From positions 8,567 through 72,566 of the forward strand of contig FOXT01000017.1 in NCBI GenBank assembly GCA_900115795.1: a stretch of DNA of 64,000 nt, in the 5' to 3' direction. The translations under genes were made by a program, and so were the position numbers. This DNA is from Lachnospiraceae bacterium XBB1006 (lineage in GTDB: Bacteria > Bacillota > Clostridia > Lachnospirales > Lachnospiraceae). Shown here in pieces: positions 23,875-33,140 of the stretch (its first letter is position 1; each line of letters starts with the position of its first letter). A model generated the notes under the pieces. It was not told the origin of the DNA, ran no database searches, and saw only the letters and a list, made by a program, of their open reading frames with translations.

Positions 23875-25233
23875 ATGGAAAAGACACATACGCGTGATTT
23901 CACGCAGGGAAGTATTACGAAGCAGCTGGTTGTATTTGCGACACCGCTGTTTTTATCAAGTTTATTACAAATCGTCTACAATATGGTGGATATGATGATT
24001 GTCGGACAAACGTTAGGAAAGGTCGGACTTTCTGCCGTATCAGTAGGTGGTGATGTTACCAATTTCCTGACCTTTCTGGCAATGGGATTTAGCAATGCCG
24101 GACAGGTTATCATTTCTCAGTACTTAGGTGCGGGACAAAAAGAAAAGATTCCACGTTTTATTTCTACCATGTTTAGTTTTCTCATGATAGTGGCAATTGG
24201 TGTCGGAGGCATTTGCCTTTTCTTACGAGAACCCATCATGCATGTTATGAATACGCCGCCGGAGGCATTTACAGAAGCGGTAAATTATGCGACCGTATCT
24301 ATGCTCGGAATGATATTCATTTATGGATACAACATTGTGAGTGCTGTATTGCGTGGCATGGGAGATTCTATGCGGCCGTTTATTTTCATTAGTGTGGCAG
24401 CGGTGTTAAATACGATATTGGATATCGTATTTGTTATGGGACTGGGGCTTGGATGTCGTGGTGCAGCCATGGCAACCGTCATTAGCCAGGGAAGTTCGTT
24501 TCTTAGTTGTGGAATCTATGTAATGCGACATAAGAAGAATTATGGCTTGGATTTATCTGTACGCCAGTTGTTTCGTATCGATGGGGTGATGTTAGCCAAA
24601 TTAGTAAAATTGGGCATTCCAATGGCCATAAAGAATGCATCGGTTCATGTTTCAAAGTTGTTTGTTAACTCATGGATCAATTCCTATGGGGTAGCAGTGA
24701 GCGCATTTGCAGGTGTGGCAAACAAGATTGGAAGCACAGCAAATCTGGTATCAAATTCCTTTAATGCAGCGGGATCATCTATGGTTGGACAAAATATTGG
24801 GGCGCGAAAATATGAACGTGTGAAGGGAATTATGTTAGCAGTATTTCGGGTAACGGTATCCGCGGCAATTCTATTCAGTATTTGCATGTACGCGTTCCCG
24901 AGACAGATTTTTTCCTGTTTTACAAAAGATGCCGAAGTAATCAAGGTAGGAATGCGCTATTTGCCTATTTCAATTTTGCTTTTCTTTGGAAGCGCAGCGA
25001 GATCGGGAATGAATGCATTAATCAATGGAAGTGGAAACTATCGTGTAAATTTTGCCACGGCCATATTTGACGGTATCATTATGCGAATAGGATTAGCGGT
25101 GTTGTTTGGTTTGGTGTTAGATATGGAGGCAATGGGATTTTGGCTGGGAGATGCCCTGGCGGGATTCACACCATTTTGGATTGGTATCGTTTTTTATTTT
25201 AGTGGAAAATGGAAACGGGAGGTAACCGATTAA
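23875..25233 (+). CDS. MATE family efflux transporter
   Basis: This 452-residue protein has 12 predicted membrane helices. The typical first helix is LLQIVYNMVDMMIVGQTLG, and the second half opens with ASVHVSKLFVNSWINSYG. The start is set by GGAGGG 7 bases before the ATG at 23875; an upstream TTG would place the ribosome site inside the gene. Substrate unknown. It is distinct from the other two MATE proteins in the window, so this is not a recent duplication. Confidence 0.92.
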   Translation: MEKTHTRDFTQGSITKQLVVFATPLFLSSLLQIVYNMVDMMIVGQTLGKVGLSAVSVGGDVTNFLTFLAMGFSNAGQVIISQYLGAGQKEKIPRFISTMFSFLMIVAIGVGGICLFLREPIMHVMNTPPEAFTEAVNYATVSMLGMIFIYGYNIVSAVLRGMGDSMRPFIFISVAAVLNTILDIVFVMGLGLGCRGAAMATVISQGSSFLSCGIYVMRHKKNYGLDLSVRQLFRIDGVMLAKLVKLGIPMAIKNASVHVSKLFVNSWINSYGVAVSAFAGVANKIGSTANLVSNSFNAAGSSMVGQNIGARKYERVKGIMLAVFRVTVSAAILFSICMYAFPRQIFSCFTKDAEVIKVGMRYLPISILLFFGSAARSGMNALINGSGNYRVNFATAIFDGIIMRIGLAVLFGLVLDMEAMGFWLGDALAGFTPFWIGIVFYFSGKWKREVTD

Positions 25234-25291
25234 TACGGAAGAAAAACCTTTCATAACATCACATTTGCGAGTGGCACGCGGATTTGTATGG

Positions 25292-25320
25292 TTGCTTTCC
25301 GAGTAGGAATCATGTAAAAT
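25292..25320 (+). promoter_or_regulatory. Promoter of the cytidylate-kinase-like gene
   Basis: TTGCTT (25292-25297) and TAAAAT (25315-25320) are separated by 17 bases. Confidence 0.6.
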
Positions 25321-25367
25321 AGAACATAGTATAAGATGATTTTGGCAAAAGCCAGGAGGACAATAGT

Positions 25368-25982
25368 ATGCGAATTATTACGATTAGCCGAGAATTCGGT
25401 AGTGGGGGACGTGAGCTTGGAAAGCGCCTTGCAGAAGCAATGGGGATTCCATGTTATGATCATGAGATTATAGAGCTGATTGCCAAAGAGAATGGTTTTG
25501 ACGAGAATTATGTGGCCAGAGTATCTGAGAGTTTTCTTGTTTCAGCGTATCCGGCAACCATCGGCAGTCATATGTTGGACTACTCCATGGTTAATAATGT
25601 ACAGCTTGAGACACAGGCAACCCAGAGAAAGATTATTCGTGGGTTTGCAGAGAAAGGGGACTGCGTGATTGTTGGACGGGCAGCAGACATTATTTTGCGC
25701 GATTATCATCCGCTAAATATTTTTGTATATGCGACTCAGGAAGCAAAGCTGGCACGATGCCGTGAACGGGCAAAAGAGGGAGAAAATTATACGGACAAAG
25801 AAATGATTCGCAAGATGAGGCAGGTAGATAAAGGACGTGCGCTGTACCACAACTTGTTAATGGATGAAGCATGGGGAAAGAAGGAATCTTACCACCTATG
25901 CATCAATACCTCAGAGACAGAGATTAAGAGTCTGATTCCGGGACTTGTGGCCTATGCCGATGCCTGGTTTGAAAAGAAGTAA
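25368..25982 (+). CDS. Cytidylate kinase-like family protein
   Basis: This 204-residue P-loop protein opens MRIITISREFGSGGRELGKR, the pattern of the cytidylate-kinase-like family (AAA_26), shorter than and distinct from Cmk. A central GRAADIIL and Arg-rich lid (AKLARCRERAKEG) fit a small nucleotide or metabolite kinase. The true substrate is undefined. AGGAGG precedes the ATG. aspS follows from its own promoter. Confidence 0.85.
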   Translation: MRIITISREFGSGGRELGKRLAEAMGIPCYDHEIIELIAKENGFDENYVARVSESFLVSAYPATIGSHMLDYSMVNNVQLETQATQRKIIRGFAEKGDCVIVGRAADIILRDYHPLNIFVYATQEAKLARCRERAKEGENYTDKEMIRKMRQVDKGRALYHNLLMDEAWGKKESYHLCINTSETEIKSLIPGLVAYADAWFEKK

Positions 25983-26011
25983 TTGAAAAACCTTGCCGAA
26001 CCTTATATAAT
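25983..26011 (+). promoter_or_regulatory. Promoter of aspS
   Basis: TTGAAA (25983-25988) and TATAAT (26006-26011) are separated by 17 bases. The -35 begins at the base after the preceding stop codon. No T-box leader is present. Confidence 0.7.
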
Positions 26012-26044
26012 GGTAAATAGTTTGAGTTTAAAGGAGTGTAGAAT

Positions 26045-27841
26045 ATGATGCAATCTCGCACACATACCTGCGGACAGTTACGTATTTCTGATGTTGGTCA
26101 GAAGGTAAAGCTTGTAGGATGGATGGAGAATTTTAGAGAAGTTGGCGCAACACTGGGTTTTGTTGTGTTACGTGATTTTTACGGAACTACGCAGATTGTA
26201 GTAGAGACCGAAGAGATGATGGAGGTAATGAAAGGCATTACCAAAGAATCTACCATTTCAGTAGAAGGAGTCGTTAGAGAACGTAGTTCTAAGAATAGTA
26301 AACAGGAAACAGGTGACATTGAGGTGGTTCCCGAGACGGTGAAAGTACTTGGCAAATGTCGTTACAATGAATTGCCATTTGAAATTAATCGTAGTCGGGA
26401 AGCGGATGAGTATGCCCGTTTGAAATACCGCTACCTAGATATGCGTAATCCGGAAGTGAAGAAGAATATGGTGCTTCGTAGCAATGTTATTTATGCATTG
26501 CGTAAAGCCATGATTGAACATGATTTCATGGAAATTACCACACCGATTCTTACGGCATCTTCACCGGAAGGTGCCCGTGATTACCTGGTACCGGCAAGAA
26601 AGCATCCGGGTAAATTTTATGCGTTGCCACAGGCACCACAGCAGTTTAAACAGTTGTTGATGGTGTCCGGTATTGATCGTTATTTCCAGATTGCACCTTG
26701 TTTCCGTGACGAGGATGCCCGTGGAGACAGAAGCCCGGGTGAATTCTATCAGCTGGATATGGAAATGGCATTCGCAACACAGGAAGATGTGTTTGCAGTA
26801 ATCGAAGATGTGTTACCGCCGGTATTTGAAGAGTTTGGTACTTACAATCGTGCGTCCAAGGCGCCATTTACCCGTATTCCGTATCTTGAGGCAATGGAGA
26901 AATACGGAACGGATAAGCCGGACTTACGTATTGATTTGACGGTACAGGATGCTACGGAGTGTTTAGGAAATATTGGTTTTGCCGCTTTTGAGAATCAGGT
27001 GGTTAAAGCTGTGGTTGTTTCTGATTTCAAAGAAAGTAGAAAATTCATTGATAAGACCAATGAGGAAGTAGAAGTGCAGGCCGGTAACAAGGTTTACTGG
27101 TTCCGCGTTGATGAGAACAACGAAATCGTTGGTGGAATTTCTAAATTCGTAGTTCCGAATAAGGATGAAATTATTAAGAAGCTTTCCTTAAAGAGTGGGG
27201 ATTTGGTTCTTTTAAGTGCAGGAAAGTTAGGTGCTGCACAGAAGACCGCAGGTGTTATTATTAAGACTTATGGTGCCAAGGTGGAAGGCCATATGGACAA
27301 AGAAAAATATGAGTTCTGTTGGATTGTAGATTTCCCAATGTACGAAATCGGAGAAGAATCCGGAGAATTGGAATTCTGTCATAATCCATTCTCCATGCCA
27401 TCCGGTGGACTTGAGACATTAGAAAAAGCAGAGCGCGGAGAAATTGACCCGCTTAGCATTACCGCAGACCAGTACGATTTGGTTGTCAATGGTGTAGAAC
27501 TGTCTTCCGGCGCTGTGCGTAACCATGATCCGGAGATTATGATTAAAGCCTTTGAGATGGTTCGTTTAAGTGTAACGGATGTAAAAGCGAAGTTCCCGGC
27601 TATGTACAACGCATTCTGCTATGGTGCACCGCCACACGCAGGAATTGCACCGGGTGTTGATCGTATGATTATGTTACTTGCAGGAGAGGAAACTATCCGT
27701 GAGATTATTCCGTTCCCGATGACCAAGAACGCGCAGGATATCATGACCGGCGCGCCAAGTGAAGTATCGGAGAAACAGTTAGAAGAATTGCATATTCAGA
27801 TTAATTTACCGGAAGAGGAAAAAGGCGACATAACTGTGTAA
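26045..27841 (+). CDS. aspS: Aspartyl-tRNA synthetase
   Basis: This 598-residue class II synthetase is of bacterial length. It has an N-terminal OB-fold anticodon-binding domain (about 1-105), motif 2 (FRDEDARGDRSPGEFYQLDMEM region near 220), a GAD insertion domain (about 290-410) and motif 3 (APGVDRMIMLL). It charges tRNA-Asp and, if non-discriminating, may also act on tRNA-Asn. AAGGAG precedes tandem ATG codons. Its last 41 bases overlap the convergent phosphopantetheinyl transferase gene. Confidence 0.98.
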   Translation: MMQSRTHTCGQLRISDVGQKVKLVGWMENFREVGATLGFVVLRDFYGTTQIVVETEEMMEVMKGITKESTISVEGVVRERSSKNSKQETGDIEVVPETVKVLGKCRYNELPFEINRSREADEYARLKYRYLDMRNPEVKKNMVLRSNVIYALRKAMIEHDFMEITTPILTASSPEGARDYLVPARKHPGKFYALPQAPQQFKQLLMVSGIDRYFQIAPCFRDEDARGDRSPGEFYQLDMEMAFATQEDVFAVIEDVLPPVFEEFGTYNRASKAPFTRIPYLEAMEKYGTDKPDLRIDLTVQDATECLGNIGFAAFENQVVKAVVVSDFKESRKFIDKTNEEVEVQAGNKVYWFRVDENNEIVGGISKFVVPNKDEIIKKLSLKSGDLVLLSAGKLGAAQKTAGVIIKTYGAKVEGHMDKEKYEFCWIVDFPMYEIGEESGELEFCHNPFSMPSGGLETLEKAERGEIDPLSITADQYDLVVNGVELSSGAVRNHDPEIMIKAFEMVRLSVTDVKAKFPAMYNAFCYGAPPHAGIAPGVDRMIMLLAGEETIREIIPFPMTKNAQDIMTGAPSEVSEKQLEELHIQINLPEEEKGDITV

Positions 27842-28448
27842 AGTTCACTTCCATGATTGGAAGCGAATCCGGCAGAGCCTTTTTGCAGCAAATGCTTAAG
27901 GTGTAACCATCTAATTGCTTTGCTACGAGGCTGACGCCAAGGTCGGTAAATACATCAAAGGATGAAATAGAAGTAGAGAAGCCTGTGCCAAGGAATTTGA
28001 CGTAGGCTTCTTTTTTTGTCCAAACTTCGTAGAAGCCGGCAAGTCCGTTGTCGGCAGCGTATTGCGCTTCTGAAGAGGTAAAAAAGCGACCGGCGATGTT
28101 ATCACGCCCTTCCTTGCGACGCTCGACGTCAATCCCGATGGGCGCATCACCGGAGGCAAATGCCACATACTTGCCAGAGTGAGACAGGGAAAAGTGGTAA
28201 TTGGCATGTCCGTAGAGAAAGGGCTTGCCGTATTCGTTTTTGTCGAATGTAAGGTCTGCATTTTGCAAATGTAAATCCGTTCGGATTCCATAACGAACCA
28301 AAAGCGCAGCCAAAAGACTACGGATTCTGGCATCTTCCGGCACATAGCGAAGAATGGTTTCGCGGCGTGCGTCGGAGACAAAGGAAAGGTACGGTTCTAT
28401 ATTGGAAAAGGTCAGTTGTTCCGGAATTTTTAATAGGTAAATGTTCAT
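27801..28448 (-). CDS. 4'-phosphopantetheinyl transferase superfamily protein
   Basis: This 215-residue Sfp-type enzyme transfers phosphopantetheine from CoA to carrier proteins. The Mg-binding motif GIDVERR and the FFTSSE and WTKKEAYVKFLG motifs are present. Sfp-type members usually serve secondary-metabolite or stand-alone carrier proteins, but no such synthase is in the window. GGAGC lies before the ATG. Its 3' end runs 41 bases into aspS on the opposite strand. Confidence 0.88.
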   Translation of the reverse strand: MNIYLLKIPEQLTFSNIEPYLSFVSDARRETILRYVPEDARIRSLLAALLVRYGIRTDLHLQNADLTFDKNEYGKPFLYGHANYHFSLSHSGKYVAFASGDAPIGIDVERRKEGRDNIAGRFFTSSEAQYAADNGLAGFYEVWTKKEAYVKFLGTGFSTSISSFDVFTDLGVSLVAKQLDGYTLSICCKKALPDSLPIMEVNFTQLCRLFPLPVN

Positions 28449-28537
28449 GAGTAGCTCCTTTATATGTATGGGTTTATTGTAAAAGTGTTGATGGTGGATG
28501 TCAATATTTAGAATGTTTTAAATAAGTTTGAAAAAAC

Positions 28538-28566
28538 TTGACACCAGGCATATATATATATACAAT
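28538..28566 (+). promoter_or_regulatory. Promoter with an AT dinucleotide repeat in its spacer
   Basis: TTGACA (28538-28543) and TACAAT (28561-28566) are separated by 17 bases, and the spacer ends in about six TA repeats (28550-28562). Slippage there would change -35/-10 spacing. Confidence 0.7.
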
Positions 28567-28602
28567 TATTTTGCTAATTTTTTCAAATTTAAGGAGGTTG
28601 CT

Positions 28603-29454
28603 ATGAAGAAACGTGTATTAGCAGTAGTATTAGCTGGTGTGATGGCCGTAAGTGGTGTAAGTATGATGAATCCGGTTGCGCGAAGTGTGCATGCGGAAGA
28701 TGACTATTCGCTTGTCAGCTACTATTTGACAGATACAGAAGGGAAAAAGGAACTTTTGGTTGGCGATGCGGTATGTAATCATTTGGAAGGTGTCGAGCAA
28801 GGGGATAAAGAGTTAATCCAGGGAAAGGATTGGGAGTTTGGAGATGCAGAGGACTATGGTAAGAAGGATGCATTTTACTATGATGAACAACAGAATGAAG
28901 TTGCATTTGATTGGCAGAATATTCCGGTAGAAGCTTTTGGAAAGTATGTTTATCGTACGTTAGCAATTGACTTATTAGCGGAAGAAGGTACAGGAATTAC
29001 TGATGTTGGAGAATCTGCTTATACGGTTGCAGCTTGGGCGGATGATGTGTGTACCGTTGCGTTGAATGAGGATGGTAAAACGGTAAAACTTTTCGTTGCA
29101 TACATGGGCAATGCGAAATCTACTACACTGAAAGTCCCGGCAAAGGCAACCGTAGGAGATAAGACTTACAAGGTAACGAGTGTGGATATGTATGCGGTTG
29201 AAGGAAACGTTACGAGTGTGATTTTGCCATCTAGCGTTACCAGACTTGAGATGAGTGCATTTAATGGCAATAAGAAATTGAAGAGCATTACGATAAATGG
29301 TAAAATCAAGAGTATTGGTTCAGATGCATTTTCCGGTATTCATAAAAAAGCTGTGTTTAAGATAAAAGCAAACGCAAAGGACTTTAAGAAAATTGTAAAA
29401 TTGATTAAAAAGGCCGGTGCACCAAAGACAGCACAATATAAGAGAATTAAATAG
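28603..29454 (+). CDS. Secreted BspA-like leucine-rich-repeat protein
   Basis: The start at 28603 follows AAGGAGG by 5 bases; the frame is open further upstream but contains the promoter. The 283-residue product has a signal peptide (MKKRVLAVVLAGVMAVSGV, cleavage near HAEDD). An acidic N-terminal domain is followed by LRR_5 repeats (SVILPSSVTRLEMSAFNGNK). A basic C-terminal tail (KKAVFKIKANAKDFKKIVK) may bind the wall. There is no LPXTG. A surface or secreted binding protein is likely; the ligand is unknown. Confidence 0.75.
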   Translation: MKKRVLAVVLAGVMAVSGVSMMNPVARSVHAEDDYSLVSYYLTDTEGKKELLVGDAVCNHLEGVEQGDKELIQGKDWEFGDAEDYGKKDAFYYDEQQNEVAFDWQNIPVEAFGKYVYRTLAIDLLAEEGTGITDVGESAYTVAAWADDVCTVALNEDGKTVKLFVAYMGNAKSTTLKVPAKATVGDKTYKVTSVDMYAVEGNVTSVILPSSVTRLEMSAFNGNKKLKSITINGKIKSIGSDAFSGIHKKAVFKIKANAKDFKKIVKLIKKAGAPKTAQYKRIK

Positions 29455-29466
29455 TAGAAAATAATG

Positions 29467-29495
29467 GGAGCAGGCTACTCATGGTAGTCTGCTCC
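29467..29495. terminator. Shared terminator-like hairpin between convergent genes
   Basis: GGAGCAGGCTAC (29467-29478) pairs with GTAGTCTGCTCC (29484-29495), with one G-U pair and a 5-base loop. It overlaps the last codons of the leftward gene. T-runs are poor. Confidence 0.5.
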
Positions 29496-30419
29496 TAATT
29501 CTTGCAGTCCGGAATTAAATTCTTTGTAGTATGTATTTAGATTGGTCATTTTCTTCCCGTTAACGGATACCAGGAACAAATCGTAGGTGTCCCCATCTTT
29601 CGTAGAACTTACGATGCCGTAATTCTTTGAGACCTCACAGTAATCCGAAGTGTCGTAGTCCGGATTGTTGAAAGAAAGGCGTTTGATTTTCCCTGTGGAT
29701 GGGCGATAGCGATAGATTTGATCGGCATGGTTATCTGCTGAATACCAACGGGAGAAAAATACGTCACCGGTACTTTTTGCAACAATCGGGTAGTAGCATT
29801 CTACGTTGGTTCGCTTGTAGATGCGGCTGTTTTTCCCGTTCTTATATTTCCAAATCTGGGAAGATTTTCCATCGCCACGTACATAATAGATGCACTTGCC
29901 GGTTTTGCTAAAATAGGGCATGGAATGCTCCGTATTTGCGTGGGTAAGCTTTGTAAGCTTGCCGGTGGAAAGGCGGTACGTATAAAGTTGGGCATATTCT
30001 TTGCCCTCCGGACAGGATTTGAAGCAGATGCGTTTGCCATCCGGAGAGAATTTCGGGTCCTCGTGTCGTCCGGCATCGGATGCGGTGAGGTTCTTAAGTA
30101 TGTGGTCCTGAAAGGTATATAAATAAATGTCCCACTGATCTTCATCCGAAATACCCATAAAAGTAATGGCGGTGCCGTCCGGTGAAAACATGGCATTCAT
30201 AGCATGACGAACACCGGTCATGTTTTTACTAAGGCAAGTCAACGATCCTTTGGAAAAATCATAAAGGTATAGTTTGCTGTCTTCGGCGTCATAATCCGAG
30301 TAGCGATGAAAAACCAGCTTCCCGGAAAGAGACGGGCGTACCGTAGCTTTGGCTGACGACCATGGAGTGAAAAACAAGAGGGTGCATAATAGTAAAGGGA
30401 TAATTCTACGTTTATTCAT
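29475..30419 (-). CDS. Secreted TolB-like WD40/PD40 beta-propeller protein
   Basis: The 314-residue protein has a signal peptide (MNKRRIIPLLLCTLLFFTPW, cleavage after AKA). Repeated PD40 blades follow: AMFSPDGTAITFMG, PKFSPDGKRICFKS and PYFSKTGKCIYYVR. It resembles the propeller half of DPP IV-type peptidases or TolB but lacks a hydrolase domain, so it may be a binding protein. AAAGGA lies before the ATG. It is a single gene with its own promoter. Confidence 0.8.
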   Translation of the reverse strand: MNKRRIIPLLLCTLLFFTPWSSAKATVRPSLSGKLVFHRYSDYDAEDSKLYLYDFSKGSLTCLSKNMTGVRHAMNAMFSPDGTAITFMGISDEDQWDIYLYTFQDHILKNLTASDAGRHEDPKFSPDGKRICFKSCPEGKEYAQLYTYRLSTGKLTKLTHANTEHSMPYFSKTGKCIYYVRGDGKSSQIWKYKNGKNSRIYKRTNVECYYPIVAKSTGDVFFSRWYSADNHADQIYRYRPSTGKIKRLSFNNPDYDTSDYCEVSKNYGIVSSTKDGDTYDLFLVSVNGKKMTNLNTYYKEFNSGLQELGADYHE

Positions 30420-30461
30420 ATATAATTCCTTTCCGTTGTTCTATAAATTTCTTCTGCATGT

Positions 30462-30490
30462 AGTATAACAAAAAAAATGCAATCTCGCAA
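30462..30490 (-). promoter_or_regulatory. Promoter of the propeller-protein gene
   Basis: On the minus strand TTGCGA (30485-30490) and TATACT (30462-30467) are 17 bases apart. Confidence 0.6.
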
Positions 30491-30533
30491 TTTTAACAGC
30501 CTCGTAAAGGGTCTGTTTTTTTTGTGTTTTCCC

Positions 30534-30562
30534 TTGACTTATGAATCCATACATTATAAAAC
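30534..30562 (+). promoter_or_regulatory. Possible promoter of the PAS hybrid kinase
   Basis: TTGACT (30534-30539) is followed by AT-rich -10 candidates: TATAAA at 15-base or TAAAAC at 17-base spacing. Confidence 0.4.
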
Positions 30563-30604
30563 TATTATAAGAAACTTTGCGTAAAACCGGAAACGGAGGT
30601 ACAG

Positions 30605-33058
30605 ATGAAAGAGATTTTGCAAGAATTACAAGTGGATATGGTGGACGTTATTCAGGCACTATCTGTAGAATATAATTCCATTTTTATTGTGGATTTGGAG
30701 ACGAAACAGATGACTCCGTGTGTAGCAAATCATGAGATTGCTATGCTGGAAAAGGATAAGATGGCAGAAGAAGCCAATTATTTAGTGAGCTTGGAGCAAT
30801 TTGCAAAACGATATCTTCCGATTAAGGAAAGAGAGGCATTTGGAAAGGCAATTTTACCGGAGCGGATTCGGGAAGGGCTTTCGAAAAGTGCGCGATATAC
30901 GTATACGTTTCATCGGTACAACTTAGAAGGGGAAGCGGAGCTTTTAGAAATGTCGATCGCCAGAATGGGAAAGCAGCCTGGGGATAAGGCGCTACTTACC
31001 TTTCGTAACGTAAGTCGAGACATGGTACAAGTTAACATAGAAACCAACGAGAGCATTAAAAAAGAAATTCAGGCAAGAGAACGGGCATTACGGAATCAGG
31101 AAGTGATTTTGCAGGCGTTAAGCCGGGTATATGATAGCGTATTTGCCGTTAACATTCCTACGGATCGCTTTCGGGTGATTCGTGTGCTTCCCCAACTTGA
31201 ACCCATAATTAACATGACAAGAAGTCTTTCGGAAGCTGTTCGTAATACGGCAAAGAGCGCCATTGAACCGGAGCATCGGGAAGAATTTTTGGAGTTTATG
31301 GATTTAAAAACGTTGCCAATCCGGTTGGCGCGTAAGAATTATATATCATTTGAATATGAAGGCACGTATACCGGCTGGTGTCGGTTGAGTCTGATTGTTA
31401 CAGCGAGAAATGAGTGGGGGGAAGTAACGGATGTTTTGTTCTGCGTACAGGAAATCAACGTGGAACGACGAATGGAGGATACGGTGGCAGCGGCGCTGGA
31501 AAACTACAAGGCGATGCATAAGTTGATTCATTCCGGAATGTGGAAGATTGACTATAATGAACGTGGAGAGCGTGCATCGGTACACTTGAGCAAAGAGTTC
31601 TGCAACATGCTGGGGTATTCTAGCCAGCGGGAGCTTGAAAAAGAAGAAAAGGATTGGACCTCGTTGTTGCATCCGGAGGATAAGGAGCGGGTGATTGCTG
31701 CTTATAAGAAAATCGAGCATTGCAAAAATCGACAGGTGTTTGATATGAAGTGTCGGGTAAAAACAAAAGAACAGGGCTATCGCTGGTTTCGTGTGGCAGG
31801 TCGTTTTTCGAGGGGGAGAAACGGCTTGATGGAACGGTTTGACGGTATGTTTATGGACATCGACACGGATGTGAAGCAAATCGAGATGATGGAGCAGGCA
31901 AAACAGCAGGCAGAAGTGGCGAACAAGGCGAAGTCTACCTTTTTGTTCAACATGTCTCATGACATCCGGACCCCCATGAATGCCATTTTGGGGTTTGCGG
32001 AGTTGTTAGAGAAGCACATCGATGATACCAAGAAGCGGATGGAGTATCTTGACAATATTAAGACCTCCGGAAATTATTTGTTAGAGCTGATTAATGCAGT
32101 GCTTGAAATGGCACGCATAGAAAATGATAAAGTACAATTGGATGAAGAACCGATCGAGCATGATACGCTGGTAGAAAGCATTCGTGTTGTTTTGCAAGAG
32201 GAGTTTGAGAAAAAGAAATTGCAGGTGCATACGAAGGATTCTATTATTCATCCGTATTTTTACTGCGATTTGGTAAAATTAAAAGCGATATATTTGAATA
32301 TCATCAGCAATGCGGTGAAGTATACGCCGGAGGGGGGCGAGATTTTTGTTTCCATGGTGGAACGTCCGGGTGAGGATGAAACCTGCGGTGTGTATGAAAC
32401 AACCATTGTGGATACGGGAATCGGAATGTCAAAGGACTATTTGCCACATATTTTTGATAGCTTTTCAAGGGAAAAAACGGTTACCGAAAATAAAGTCATG
32501 GGAACCGGGCTTGGCATGGGAATTGTCAAAAAGTATGTGGATATGATGGGAGGTTCTATTTCGATTGAAAGTGAAGTGGGCAAGGGAACAAAGGTTACCA
32601 TTGCTATTACGCACCGTTTTGCGGAGCCCTTTGAGACGGAGAGGGAGCAGATGCAACGTGTTCCGGCAAATGTGGTAGAAGGAAAGCGCATTCTGGTGGC
32701 GGAAGATAATGAATTAAATCGTGAGATTGCAGAAGAACTGCTGCATGAAGTAGGATTTTTGGTAGATACTGCAGAGGACGGCATTGAGTGCGTGGCGAAG
32801 ATTACAAAGGAAGAAGCCGGCTATTACGACATGATTTTGATGGATATGCAGATGCCGAACATGGATGGTTTAAAGGCTACCCGTGTAATTCGCAGCATGG
32901 AGGAGCGCGACAAAGCGTCTATTCCAATTGTGGCGATGACGGCCAATGTATTTGAAGAGGATAAGAAAAAAGCAAAGGATGCCGGTATGGACGGATTTGT
33001 TGGAAAACCGGTGGAAGTGCCAAAGTTAATTAGTGAAATGCAACGACTGTTGCGATAA
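30605..33058 (+). CDS. Cytoplasmic PAS-domain hybrid histidine kinase with receiver
   Basis: This 817-residue protein has no membrane segments. The N-terminal 300 residues hold two divergent PAS-like domains ([26 protein letters not shown]). A clear PAS_3/PAC domain follows at about 300-420 ([33 protein letters not shown]). HisKA has His452 in [15 protein letters not shown], then HATPase (GTGLGMGI). The C-terminal receiver has Asp747 in [13 protein letters not shown]. There is no HPt or DNA-binding output, so a separate partner is required; none is adjacent. GGAGG precedes the ATG. Confidence 0.9.
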   Translation: MKEILQELQVDMVDVIQALSVEYNSIFIVDLETKQMTPCVANHEIAMLEKDKMAEEANYLVSLEQFAKRYLPIKEREAFGKAILPERIREGLSKSARYTYTFHRYNLEGEAELLEMSIARMGKQPGDKALLTFRNVSRDMVQVNIETNESIKKEIQARERALRNQEVILQALSRVYDSVFAVNIPTDRFRVIRVLPQLEPIINMTRSLSEAVRNTAKSAIEPEHREEFLEFMDLKTLPIRLARKNYISFEYEGTYTGWCRLSLIVTARNEWGEVTDVLFCVQEINVERRMEDTVAAALENYKAMHKLIHSGMWKIDYNERGERASVHLSKEFCNMLGYSSQRELEKEEKDWTSLLHPEDKERVIAAYKKIEHCKNRQVFDMKCRVKTKEQGYRWFRVAGRFSRGRNGLMERFDGMFMDIDTDVKQIEMMEQAKQQAEVANKAKSTFLFNMSHDIRTPMNAILGFAELLEKHIDDTKKRMEYLDNIKTSGNYLLELINAVLEMARIENDKVQLDEEPIEHDTLVESIRVVLQEEFEKKKLQVHTKDSIIHPYFYCDLVKLKAIYLNIISNAVKYTPEGGEIFVSMVERPGEDETCGVYETTIVDTGIGMSKDYLPHIFDSFSREKTVTENKVMGTGLGMGIVKKYVDMMGGSISIESEVGKGTKVTIAITHRFAEPFETEREQMQRVPANVVEGKRILVAEDNELNREIAEELLHEVGFLVDTAEDGIECVAKITKEEAGYYDMILMDMQMPNMDGLKATRVIRSMEERDKASIPIVAMTANVFEEDKKKAKDAGMDGFVGKPVEVPKLISEMQRLLR

Positions 33059-33062
33059 AAGG

Positions 33063-33092
33063 TTGTATGTTTTTCCAATTTCGTGGTATGAT
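33063..33092 (+). promoter_or_regulatory. Promoter of the third MATE gene
   Basis: TTGTAT (33063-33068) and TATGAT (33087-33092) are separated by 18 bases. Confidence 0.5.
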
Positions 33093-33140
33093 AAACACGA
33101 TGTGTTTTGGATTACGAAAAGAAAAGGATAGGGAAAACAG

